This document shows, one piece after another, positions 12,167 to 23,650 of a stretch of 64,000 nt of DNA (positions are counted from its first letter, which is position 1; each line of letters opens with the position of its first letter). This DNA is from Solenopsis invicta (lineage: Eukaryota; Arthropoda; Insecta; Hymenoptera; Formicidae): NCBI RefSeq assembly GCF_016802725.1, contig NC_052665.1, positions 4,216,001-4,280,000 of the forward strand. Direction: 5' to 3'. The notes beneath the pieces were generated by a model. That model made no database searches and was not told the origin of the DNA. It was given only the letters and a program-made list of their open reading frames with translations. Both the position numbers and the translations under genes were made by a program.

Positions 12167-15100
12167 GTTAATAAAATTTCTAATATCATATATCTGGCAT
12201 CACTGAATTTTCTTTAAACTCGCTTTTAAAAAATTAAAAACATTGTGTACTCAAAGATATTTAAAATTTAATTGGAAAAATTCGTAATTGCATGAATAAT
12301 AAATATTGATAATCTCAAACGTTTAAAGAATATATTCACAATATTTTCTGCTGCTTACTATTTTCTTGAAAATTCTACAACAATTGTTGATAGTATAAAC
12401 TCTTGGAGTGAACAAACTACCGAAACTTTATAGAAAGACTTAAGGTAAAAAAATTGTACGCTTTGTTTCTTTGTAATTATCTTTTTGTCAAAAATTCGAT
12501 ATAGTATATAAAACTGAAAGATATAAAATTCTTATCTACGTTAAAAGAAAGAAATTCATTTATTGTATAAAAAGTTTTATATTATAACAAAATTTATAAT
12601 GCATGAAATAAATGTGAAGAGTACTTTTTATCTTTTTTCAAGTATTGCAAAAAATTGCCAAAATTTAATAAAATTAATATTAAATTTGGCGAATATCAAT
12701 TTAGTTCATATTTCACAGCATAATTAATAAATCTCGAAAACATTTATCACCTATCGAAACTCGACAGATTATATATTGCAAATTATACACTGTGTGTGTA
12801 TTAGAGGCTATTCTTTTTCTCTTTATTTCATCAAAATTTATTTTAATTTAAAAATGAATTTAATAACGTAAATGTCGTAAATAATAAACACAGCGTGTAC
12901 CGTCGGAAACATTTTATACCGATTTATTGTTCTTTTTTTGCGGTTACATCTTATTTTTAGCTTATCTTGCAACAGAGTAAACGTAAAATATTAACGCAAT
13001 TTAGAAATTGTATATCACAATTAAACAATTTAAATTTTAATTAAACAAAAATAATTATTCTACGATTTACAGGATATTCCTAAAATGTTTGATTAAGCTT
13101 TATCAGTGCTTGTATTTTGCTCTATAAAGCGATAAAAAATCGCAAATCTTTTATAAGTTCTTTTAGAATTATAATTTAAGATGTAATCGATATTTAGAAT
13201 CTAATTATTTTGCCATAATAACGACTGAGTCGCATAGATCAATTATCGTGGAAATAACATAAAAATTCAAAATACGTCCAGAAAAATATTATTTAAATTA
13301 TAAAATTCTAAACGATGGAAAATTCAAAGTATATAATTTTATAACAAAATACTTTTGGCTTTTAAATAAAATTAATTTTTTAAATTTATGGGATGGCCTT
13401 ATCATCCTGTTTTCTCTTCCATTATGCAGTGTCGTCACATTTTTATAAATCACGTTCTAAGTAATAAATATTTCATAACTATGAGTCTAGAATCTATTAA
13501 ACGGCACTTTGACGAATATAATCGTTCAAATTTCAATATAAATTATTCTTTATTAGCAAAGTTATAATCTGAATAAAATGGGTGCCATTAGTGCTTTTTC
13601 CTTTAATAAATCATTTGTTAAAATATCAACGAAATTTGAAATGAAGACTCGTTGCGAATGATTGCGAATTTCGAGCAAACTCGCGTGACCGATCTTTGTC
13701 CACGAACAGTTCACCTTAATCTTTCAAAAGTTCGATTAAGAAATTGGACGATTTAAAAGCCACGTGATGAAGTTACGCACTTAACGAGAACTTCTTTCGT
13801 GCATATCGTACGTGCGATCATAAACACGTCTCCAGCGGTCTAGATACGGCAAACCATGTAAACACGGTAACGGACGAGCAAACATCTAATTGCTCTCAAA
13901 TATTTGTGAGATAATCCCCTTCTCACCCTATCTCCCTCCCTCGTTCCACCTCGTCGCCCATCACGATTTTTCACCGGACTCGAACGAAAGTTCCATCCGT
14001 TCGCACGGAACGCGTCCTGAATCAACACACGCGACGAAGAAGAGTTAACTCTCACCGTTTCGCGGCACCATAATTCGGTATACACAAGCCGTTCGAGAAT
14101 TCGGTCAATTTCCTCATTTGATATAAACCCACGTGAGGAGATAATTTTTTTTTTTCTGAAAGGGATGTTCTTTCCATTGTTGCAGCATGCAACGCTGAAA
14201 CTGTCGGCGGCGCGGATTCGACGTCGCCGATTAATGAGCTCTGTTGCCGGCTTGAAATTCTCGGTACGAATCACACAATAAATTGATTGTCATGTACAAT
14301 ATTACTTTTGATGTTTGCATGCGTTATTGTACTGTGCATGCAGTTCCTGATGTTCTTTGGTAGAAATGTCTCATATGTTTTCTGACTAAATATACTTCAG
14401 CTCATAAATGTCCAAGGAAAATGGCACTAGCGACAATGAAGAGTAAGATGTTTTAGAGAACCTGCAGATTTAAGTCTATATGTTTAATACGAAATATCAT
14501 ATACGTTAAAAGATTATACGAGATACGTACTTTATAACAATTGGCATGCTATAATTGTAAATTTAATTGTCTAACTATCAAATATTTAACTATTAAACGT
14601 TTGGTAGAGGACATCTTCGATCAGCCGATACTGACACACTGAATCAAAACAAAGCAGTTGCTCGTAATTGTGAGTGACAATGTGCTGTACTCATTGTCAG
14701 TTTTACGTGCAATACGTGTCCATGAATTTTCTGTTACACGGATATTTCTCTCTCTCCAATCCTTAACTCTTGTCAGAGCATGGTGACCCTTCAGCATATT
14801 CGTAATGTACGAATACGCTGAAGGGTCACCACGCTCTGACAAGAGTTAAGGATTGGAGAGAGAGAGAATCTTTTTTACAATTTACATAGAATAGATATAC
14901 AGAATCTACAGTTTAAATGCCTAATTTAGAGGGATTCTCATGGCAAGATACTCTCGGTGGTTTGCCATTGACTTCCGAGCGATAGCGATCGAAGAAAATC
15001 AAATCAGTTGGATTTGGATCCAGATCTTTAGCATGAAGAGCAAATGCACAACTCTCTGCGTCACAATCACTATACTACGCGGATGTACAACCCTTGAAAT

Positions 15101-18100
15101 TAACGTGAGATTATCCAAGCAAAGAAAACAAAATAAAAAGATATAATCATCCCATACCGTTCTGAATAAATAATGTACTAAAGAAAAACGGCAGAGCCAT
15201 GGTGGGCCATCTCATACTTGATCAATCGTCAGCCGCTATCGAATTAACGTGTTAATACATTGCTTTCGGGCTCCAAATGCCATTATTCATCGCCTGATAC
15301 GCTCTTCACCACCAGGTGCTTCGCAGAATTCGTCCTAATTCGTCGTCGCCGTTTTTTCTTCTGTTCTCTTATTTGCATTTTACTTCACGCGCGTGCAGAA
15401 AGTACGCACCTTAAGTATCTTGAAACGAGCGTCCTGTACCATCCAGCGGCAATTATCTGCGTTTTATGGTTATATTGCGGGCAGAAGCCGGCAGAGCCTC
15501 TCTCTTACCACGACAATACAAAAACGCGAGGCGTGCATTACAATTTCGTGAGGGACGGCCTCGTGCATGCGCTTTCTCGTTCGCGCATCGCGAATCGCCG
15601 CCGTTCGGTTCCGTTCCGTGAGAGCGAGCCTACGATGGCAGCACGCGATTTCTACCGCTTTTATGGCACCTTCGTCTGGCCACGATCCCCTTATCGGCGC
15701 GATTAAACGTAAACAACGAAGAGGAAATATTTAATATCATCCTTTTGCAGGTAAAGACATCGGTCGCTATTATTCTGGCCGATAATTATGGAAAGTGATT
15801 GTTTGAGAGTGGAATAATCAGTTTTTTCTCACAATTTTTCTTATTCCAGTGGGACTCAAGATCTTTTTTTTCGACACCTTCGTGGCGCCAACTTCGTCCT
15901 TTATTCTGTGAATTTTAGCTTCCTTAAAAGAAGGTCAAACTCTCTTGTTGCGAATCCGGAAAATGGATTCCGTCCACCGTATCCGTGATACCTACTCTCA
16001 GGCCTTCATTACGGTCGAGTGTTTTGACAGTAGTAAGATCAACGGCGGAATCGATGCATTGTCGAGTCTCCGACTAAATAAACTTGTCGTCAGGCAATCC
16101 ACCCAAGCCTCCAAGGCCGTCGCGTTTCGGTGTTGCGCGATTCGATTCGCAGCATGTCATCAGACATCCGGTATTTTTTCGTCGTTCTTATAAAAAAAAG
16201 TTAAACGATTCATCATTGGCGTCGCGAGCTGAATCTCCAATCGGACGGACGCGTATTGCATGACTGAAGTAAAATATGAATGGCACACGAGGAGATCTAA
16301 TCGCGCGTTTACAACTCGGCTGGATATTCAGACTAGAGAATACAGTTTAGGTAATAGAAAGAAATCCATGCGACCAGGCGTTGAGAGATTTGAGGTCCAA
16401 TAGAAATCTTTCAGCGAATACCTTCGACACTTTTAAACTTCATTCTTTTCTCTTTTTTTTTTGGTACTTTTCTACAACCAAGCTACGACCGACGGCCATA
16501 TGTCCAAGGTTAAGTCACAAAAAATATTTTAAGTATCTTACAGTAATATTCCTGTTGTCGCCTGACGCAGGGTTTGAGACTGTCGAGACAAGATACTAAA
16601 TCAATTATAGTATCGAAACTGTGTTGAGATTTGTTTGGTCACGCGCCCTGTAGGCATTACGATGAAATTTTCTACAGTTTTAGTCAAGGGTGTTTTTTTG
16701 AATGGTTTGCGATTTGCCTGATTGCGACTGCCTGGCGTCTCCGATCATAGGGTAAAAAAATAGGCGGATCAGGTATTAGTTTGTTTAACGCATATGTTTG
16801 TTGCTTTTTCCTATATCAATTGACACTTGCACCGTTAAATTTTTTTAATTTTCGACAATTTCCATGTATTTTCTCTTTGTTCTGTGCATTGCATATTTTA
16901 TTCAAATTTATAAACAATCAAATGTGAAATATGAATTAAAATAGAATTCTCTTCAAAAATTCATTAAATGTGATTATAATTAAATTAAATTTACTGAGTA
17001 TGATTTTAATTAAGATTATAGTTCTTAAGTTGTTTATGATACATTCATATAAAAGGTAATTGTACCCTATATGGCCTACTTAAGTTTTGCGATTTTTCTA
17101 ATTATTTGCTGAGTTCAAAATTGAAAACTGATGATCAGATTCAAAATAGGAAACATTATTTTAAATTATTAGATAATTTTAAACGTTTATGTGGGTGCAG
17201 TGAAGACTTTTAGGAAAAGTATTATTTAAATTATGTTGGGTGCATATATACTTAATATGGCCTAATTATATGTATATTTTTTTTCACAAAAAGTATTAGA
17301 AAAATGAATAATAAAATGATTCAATGTTACATTTATAAATTTATAAGTTTATTAATATATTGACTTATATATAAAAGAAACTATGTTCGGCAATAATTCA
17401 TTAAGTAAATAATTAACTTATCTTAACTTTTCTCGCTTAAGCCATGGCTTACGAATCACAGTTTAGTAGGTGGATTAAAATTTATGATTTGAAGTAATAA
17501 AAGTACTGAAGAATACGTTACAATCGATGTGTGTGTATTCATTATTTATCTAGGCCACGTTTCTTCTACAAAAAATTTTTTTTCTTTGAACCAAAACGTT
17601 ATGACAAAAATATAAATTAAATACAGTGTAAAATATAAATATAGAGCTACAATAATATGAGAAAATTAATGCAAAAATTAATGATCATCTCAGGATGGTC
17701 ATTAATCTCTTAACTGTTGCAAATAAGTCATGTATAACATATTAACGTTATTTCTTCAATTCACCATGTAACTACTTAAAAACAGCAAGTAGACCATATT
17801 GAGTACAGTTATGTACCTTAATTTAATGTTATAATACATTTATAATGTTTAATGCTGTATACCTACATCATTAAATGTACATCAGTCATGTCAAGGTAAT
17901 GTTACAAAAATTTTAACGACTTATATTATAAATTTATATTATTATAAATTATTAGGAAAGAAAAAAAGAAAAGAATATTTAAGCGTTGAAGAGGAACAGA
18001 TAGTCGCAGTTACATCACGATTAGATCCGCTACTAAAAAAATATCTATTTCTCTTCCTCTTTCTCTCTTTCTCTCTTTCTCTCTTCGTTCGCGGACACTT

Positions 18101-21100
18101 GATATGCGATATACAAATGCGAGGTGGCACAATAGAGGTAATTGTGACGCCGCTGACGAATGGCACCCGCGCGAGTCGGCGCGCGGCTCCGGCTAGGCCG
18201 ACACGAGATATCGTCGGGGGTTGTCAAACGCCCGCAGGAAAAGCGGGGCACGCGCTTTTGCCATTCCGCGGCGTGAAATGGAAGAGCAAATGCTGTAATG
18301 GGGTGGCAACGAGTCCCAGGAGCACCGTTTCTTCGCCCCCTCGCTCGCGTCTTTCTCACCACGTCTCTCTGTCCTCCCGCATCTCGTGATGTTCGTAAAA
18401 TCCGTCGCGCTTCCTCCCGCACTCCCTCTTTCTCCGTCGTGCTCGTTCGCATTTCGCGCACGGATACTCGGGAGAAATAGCTCCGGTGGATTCGTTCGTT
18501 CGTTCGAAAGTATAGACAATGATGGGTCCGACGAGCTAGATACATTTTAAGAAATCGTTCCCTCCGCACCGCTCGCGAATATAAACTTCAGCGAATGATA
18601 AACTTTAGCGAATAACAATCGATATATGTGTTAAATTAGAAAATGACTAGAAGTGTTTCCGATTAATTACTAATTCTAGAATATGAGGTCGATTAGAGCA
18701 TCGTTAAAATATTGTTATTTTCTTTTATCGAATTAAAAAGTAGTACAATCGTATTGAGAGCATACGGTACATCATAGTCGCGATCGGTGCGTCACTGGGG
18801 TCGGATAATCGTAGGTGCGATATCAGTAAGATGAAAAACGCCGACGGTAATCCTTTCTAACTCATACGCTTACGTGCAAGGCCCGTGCGTGAAACGAAAA
18901 AAAGAACCGATTTGTCCTCTCGAGCTACAGCCCGTATACCGCGCAAACCATTCGAGACTTGCCGACGGACTCCTCCGAATGTAAAAAGTTCAACTCGGAG
19001 TTGCGAAAAGTTGCTCCGTTAACCGTGAAAAAGTTCCAGAAGCTAGAAACGTCGATTTCTTAAGTCTCCCCCTCGTGTGGGATGCTGCTACAGCGAATCG
19101 AAAGTGAGCGAATCATTCACCTTCGATATTATCGCATTTTAATTCGACTTTAACTGTATTTAATGTTTAACTCGTGTAGAAATTTATTAAGGGTTAAACT
19201 TGTAAGAATCAGAAAAGGATTTATGAATAATACTATATATAAGAAAAATAAATATATTTGATTACTTAAAGTAGAGAGCAACGGTAATCTGATTTTTTTA
19301 ATTTTCTTTTTTTTCCATATAAGAGTCTTGTGAACAATTTGTTATGTGCCATGCAAGGCCTAGATTTATATTCAGGCCAACTAATCGGACACTTACTAGA
19401 ATCTTACCAACATTTTTGCACGGGAATTTTTTCCTTTTCACGGTTAATTATTATGTTTGTATAGCTTTGATTATAAAATTACTCAATTCATATAGTGATA
19501 ATCTAGATTATCACTATATGAATTGCATAATGATGAAATTTAATTTGCTACTTCTTCCGGCAGTTTGCTGATAATAAGTATTTGTGCCTTTAAACAACTG
19601 ATTTTCAATTCTCATTATATCGCATAGGTGAATGGTGCAACTTCATTCGCCTCGCGATAAAAATTGATTCCGGATCACAAAATTATCTTTGCGAGGCGAG
19701 GGCAGCTGTCGCGCACGCACGAGAAATCTATCGCAATTAAGGCCAGTACCGCATACAGTTTGGAATTTTTTTTGATTCGATTACAATCTTCAGAGATAAA
19801 GAGTCTGCCTTTTGATAAGGTTTAAGGATGTTTCATGTGTTTGTTTACGTGCATCAGGCTGCGCGACATTTGCTCTTAACGCGTCAAATATTTGCACATC
19901 TAACAATGTGCGCAGCGTAACAGAAAAAAAAAGAGTGAGAGAAAGGGAAAAATCCAAGCTACATTACGTGATATCATATTGACAAAAACCATGGCGAACG
20001 CTGTCTAATATTTATTCCTCGTTTATCTCGTGTAACACTTTATTGATATAACAAAGATTTAAACTAGGCATTACGCAATCGCAAAGTAATTGATCATATC
20101 GCGAAAAAAATTTGTTCTATGTGGCAGACTTTTTTTAGAAAGAAAAAAAGCTATTGCATGATTAATCATTTTCAGACCATTACGAATTAAATATAATTTG
20201 TAAAAGTACTTGGCTAGTATCTTCAAATTGCACAATACCTTGTTTTTATAGAAAAACAAGTCCTGCTTCATTATTATGTAAAAAAATTAATTGCTTTGAA
20301 AAAAAATTAATTTTTGCCTTTTTACACTTATCAATTTAATTATGTTTTCAATGCTATGTAATGATTGAACTTCGTATATTTGGAAATTGAAAAACCCGGC
20401 AGCAAACAAGATATATAGCGGTTGGTAGTGAACACGTCGATTTATTGTACGAGCCCGCATGGGGTATGAACCGAAAGATGTGATTCAAGTATTATCATAG
20501 ATACCAGAGAGCTGGAAGTGCCCGCGATAACAATCTCTCAATCTCAATCTGAGCAGATGAAAACTCGAAACCAGACAGTCCGTAATATATTGCTGCGTCA
20601 TTTGAAAAGATTACACGGATTTAACCGTGAACGCGCACGGCATGCGTCGACATATATATCGTCTAAACGTCAACATTTCGTCTAATTCTTCAGATCCTTA
20701 TTGTTCACATGGTCTCACATGAATTTTCTACACAATCGTGTGTAAGAAAGACGTCTTACAAATAAGATAAATCTTTCGTAAGTGGCTTAAAACAGACGTA
20801 AAATTTGTTTCCAAAAATACACATGAGTACCAATTTAAAATCCATGCTTTTCTTTACGTGTGTTTATATAAATCTTCTGTTTCAGATATAAAAATAAAAT
20901 TATATTAAATTATCTATATAAAATTGAATTATATACTTTATGTAATATTACTTTACTTTTTACATAGAAAATGTAAGAAAAATTTTGTAGAAAGCTCTTT
21001 TTTGCTTCGCAATCTCTGACCGACGTGATATCTTCATGAAAATTCGCATTACATGCAATTTTCAATCAAAAAAAGTAATCCGACGAAAATGAATTAAAAT

Positions 21101-23650
21101 TGTATTTTGTAAATTGGAAGTTTATCTTTTGGCAATCAAGATTTAATTTCGCAATCATTGATTTACAAAAAAAAATATGTACCAAAAACATCCAAAAAGA
21201 AACGTTCAAAATAATCTCAGATCTCAAAGATTTAATCAGATTACCTGATTAAAATGGATGTCAATTCGATTCTATAAATTCCTTCCACGGATTCCTTTGA
21301 CACTATTATTTATCCTCGCGCATCCTTGTCGCGAGGATATCCTGCTGACCCGATATCAGCCATGCTGCCATCAGCCATGCTGCCTCAAACTGTAGCCATT
21401 CTGTGTACCGACGAAAAAGTCTAAGGTTGCTCGCTTATTCGTAACGCCACGAAGGCCTCGGAGTTTCCTTATCGAGGAGTGGTGGATTAACGTGCACGCC
21501 TTTGATCTCGCCGGCGGAGCCTTATCTAATCGTGTCCCTCTCTCTTTTTCTCTCTCTCTTTCTCTCTTTCTCTCTCTGGAGCCATCTCTTGCCGTTCCCA
21601 CACACACACATATTCACATCCCTGTTTCCCGTTCCTCTCTTTCTCTCTCTCTCTCTTTCTCTTTCTCTCTCTCTCTCTCCATTCTGTATTTTGTGCGCGT
21701 GTTACCACCAGAAACGCCAACGTCGTAAGAAACGCATTCACACCGTGCGATTGCCAACGCACCTCTTCTTCTTTTTGCCACTTTCTGGCACGTCGTTTCT
21801 TCTCATAAGAAATAATCGCACTTCGCGTTATTCATGCGAATATCGTAGATGTATCTCTCATACTCTGCAAAAACCGTTGCTCATCGCAACTTTGTGTATA
21901 TATGTGTATATATGTGTGTGCGAGTGCGTGTATGTGATCATTGCTTTTTGTTTTACTTATAATAATTACAGTTACTATGAAATATATGTTAATCCGCATT
22001 AGAAGTAAATAACTGTCTTCCTTCTTCTTCATTAATTTTTATGTGCTTAGAGCATGATTATAATTATTTTAATGCAAGTTATAAATGTGACAGTATATTT
22101 GATATATGTATAGTCATTGATGTTCTATTAAATCTGTAAAATTTCAAATTAAAACCAACTGTAAAATGTATCACAAAAGGCAGTATATAAAATTAATAAT
22201 GTATAGTTATCTTCTTCAGTTACCATATTGATACTTTGTTTTGTATCCTAATAATTTTTCTGCACTTTTGCAACTCTAAGATAATTAATTCTACTGAGAG
22301 GAATTACTATAAATTGTAAATGTGATTATTCTCACACAATATTTCAAACGCTTTTAATAAGATTAATATAATTAATATTTATATATTGAATTGAATTTAT
22401 GTTGAAAGTAATTGAAATGAGACGAACATTGGTATAAGTAATGTTAATTATTTGTAATCTACGCAGAAAAAGAATTTTCTTAGAATTTACCCTCAAAATT
22501 ATGGAATAGCATAATATTTCAAAGAATTTTATTACAAATTTAATAAAAGTTAACTGAACTCTCTATTTTATTGTGATAAATATAATAAATCAGAGAAAAA
22601 TCACATTCGCAGAGAAATTTTTCTCCGTGTAAAATTTTCTTGATTATAACACGTTCGAGCAAAATCTGAACGAAACAATTTGCTCACAGAGCATTTTTGA
22701 CCAAATTCATTGGCTATTTCTATTGATTTTTTTTCTATTACACTGAATATGACGCATATTTATGTGTTATTCGCAATTAGAAAATTAGCAAGCAGTTATT
22801 TATTTCATGTAAAGATTTCTTGCGAAATGGTTGAAGTAACTTGCGGCTGCCTCTCACATTAATTCAACGTGAAATTAATTACAAAACATCCTTTACTTCG
22901 TTAATGTCGCCACGCGGTATACGCATTCGCTGAAAACGTTATCTCTTTAACGCATTATTGACAAGAGAATCAGTACGATAGATATTAACCGCGTAATAAC
23001 ACCGGCTGTTATCTACCTCTTTTTCAGGAAAGACTCGCACAAAAGACAAATACCGAGTGGTCTACACGGACTATCAAAGACTAGAGCTGGAGAAAGAATT
23101 TCATATGAATCACTATACCACTATCAAACGCAAGGCGGACCTCGCTCTTCAACTCGGTCTCACGGAACGTCAGGTAAGTGTGTCCGTCGCGTCCGTTTAT
23201 CACTTAAAAATATCTTAAAATTATTACGCGGGAACGATCGTTCAACGTACAGCCATCTCTTTGCAGATAAAGATCTGGTTTCAAAACCGACGGGCGAAGC
23301 AGCGGAAGCTGGCGAAAAAGCAGCTAGAGCAAATAAGAGAGCGGCAGATGAGATCGCAAGACGTTGTGGCGGCAGCAGCCAACTCATCGGTGGAGGTGGT
23401 GGAGGTGGCTGGTGGAATGATGGGTTATGCTGCCAGCGGAACGGAGATGGGTGGGATGCTGGGCGGACCCCACGTTGGTCTGATGCAGGCCAACGAGAGC
23501 ACCACCTCCGCGCCGCTTTCAGCGACGCCGACCACGTCGACGTCTCTACCCACGTCCACACCTTTACCCACGTCTCTGCCCACGTCGCAGCTTACGTCGC
23601 AGTCCACGACGCTGCCTATGCAATACCCGGGTCATTCTAATCCAATGTAA
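10789..23650 (+). CDS. cad: Caudal/Cdx-family homeobox transcription factor (3 coding exons)
   Basis: A nuclear DNA-binding factor of the caudal family, which in insects patterns the posterior embryo and gut. Exons join 10789-12166, 23028-23173 and 23267-23650, with GT/AG borders and matching phases (1, then 0), giving 635 residues. Residues 1-300 are Gln/Pro/Ser-rich. Residues 310-440 carry Asn-Gly-Ser and Thr-Ser-Arg low-complexity repeats. The YEWM hexapeptide (Pbx/Exd contact motif of caudal proteins) is at 445-448. The homeodomain is about 465-524, with the KDKYRVVYTD start and WFQN at 48-51 (Gln50, Asn51). The intron between homeodomain residues 44 and 45 matches the usual Cdx position. 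Several homeodomain residues differ from the caudal forms I remember (Ile45, RAKQRKLAKK at the end), so this may be a diverged paralog rather than the sole orthologue. Confidence 0.9.
14747..14865. repeat. Near-perfect hairpin, 58-bp arms and 3-nt loop
   Basis: Left arm 14747-14804 and right arm 14808-14865 are reverse complements apart from two positions. On the minus strand both become G-U wobbles, so a minus-strand transcript would pair without a break. The loop is ATG. It sits inside intron 1 of the caudal-like gene. It could be a MITE remnant, a recent inverted duplication or a hairpin-RNA precursor. Confidence 0.85.
17058..17810. mobile_element. TIR-bounded non-autonomous element
   Basis: A 24-base terminal repeat at 17058-17081 matches the reverse complement of 17787-17810 at 20 of 24 positions (core ATATGG-CTACTT). 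The 750-bp interior is AT-rich and non-coding, so it would be a non-autonomous DNA transposon. The right flank after AGTT and the left flank do not show an unambiguous target-site duplication, so family assignment is left open. Confidence 0.5.
19484..19525. repeat. Perfect 42-bp palindrome
   Basis: The 21 bases at 19484-19504 are exactly the reverse complement of 19505-19525, with no spacer; the centre is TCTAGA. It lies in caudal intron 1 in AT-rich DNA. Perfect palindromes with no loop are usually unstable, so it may be young or an assembly fold-back. Confidence 0.9.
21531..21684. repeat. CT-rich low-complexity tract
   Basis: Interrupted TC/TCTT runs on the plus strand, broken by about 60 bases of mixed sequence that includes a short CA run. 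The frames it opens on both strands (Ser/Leu-rich and Arg/Glu/Lys-rich) are artefacts of the repeat. A similar shorter CT tract lies at 18051-18085. Confidence 0.9.
23028..23173 (+). CDS. cad: Caudal-like exon 2 (homeodomain residues 1-44)
   Basis: Acceptor TTTTTCAG at 23027, donor CAG|GTAAGT at 23174. The exon supplies the last two bases of codon 460 and runs to homeodomain Gln44. It starts the domain with KDKYRVVYTD followed by helix 1 (QRLELEKEF) and ends with LTERQ. It has no ATG-initiated long frame of its own, so it is easy to miss by simple frame scanning. Confidence 0.93.
23267..23650 (+). CDS. cad: Caudal-like exon 3 (recognition helix and C-terminus)
   Basis: Acceptor TTTGCAG at 23266 after a 93-base intron; stop TAA at 23648-23650. 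It begins with IKIWFQNRRAK, the DNA recognition helix, then a basic RKLAKKQ extension. The C-terminal tail has an Ala/Val/Gly-rich part and a Thr/Ser/Pro/Leu repeat region, ending at residue 635. Overlapping frames on both strands here are shadows. Confidence 0.93.
   Translation: MKIWFQNRRAKQRKLAKKQLEQIRERQMRSQDVVAAAANSSVEVVEVAGGMMGYAASGTEMGGMLGGPHVGLMQANESTTSAPLSATPTTSTSLPTSTPLPTSLPTSQLTSQSTTLPMQYPGHSNPM

Larger units (their letters stand above)
12167..23027 (+). other. Caudal-like intron 1 (10.9 kb)
   Basis: Mostly AT-rich, with GC-richer CpG-containing islands at about 13640-14270, 15240-16330, 18100-18600, 18770-19100 and 21330-21740. These are the best candidates for enhancers or alternative promoters. 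Open frames inside them (for example minus 13840-14274 and plus 15260-15706) have no recognisable domain and are probably chance. Separate entries cover the hairpin, TIR element, palindrome and CT-rich tract. No exon other than those described is supported. Confidence 0.6.

Noticed and set aside
13840..14274. 144-codon minus-strand frame in caudal intron 1
   Set aside because: No domain and no splice partners; it lies in a GC-richer island where stop codons are rare by composition.
15260..15706. 148-codon plus-strand frame in caudal intron 1
   Set aside because: Arg-rich chance translation of a GC-richer island, with no start context or continuation.
18302..18317. 16 bases (GGTGGCAACGAGTCCC) shared with 28784-28799
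   Set aside because: About one such match is expected by chance in a window this size, and the flanks do not align.
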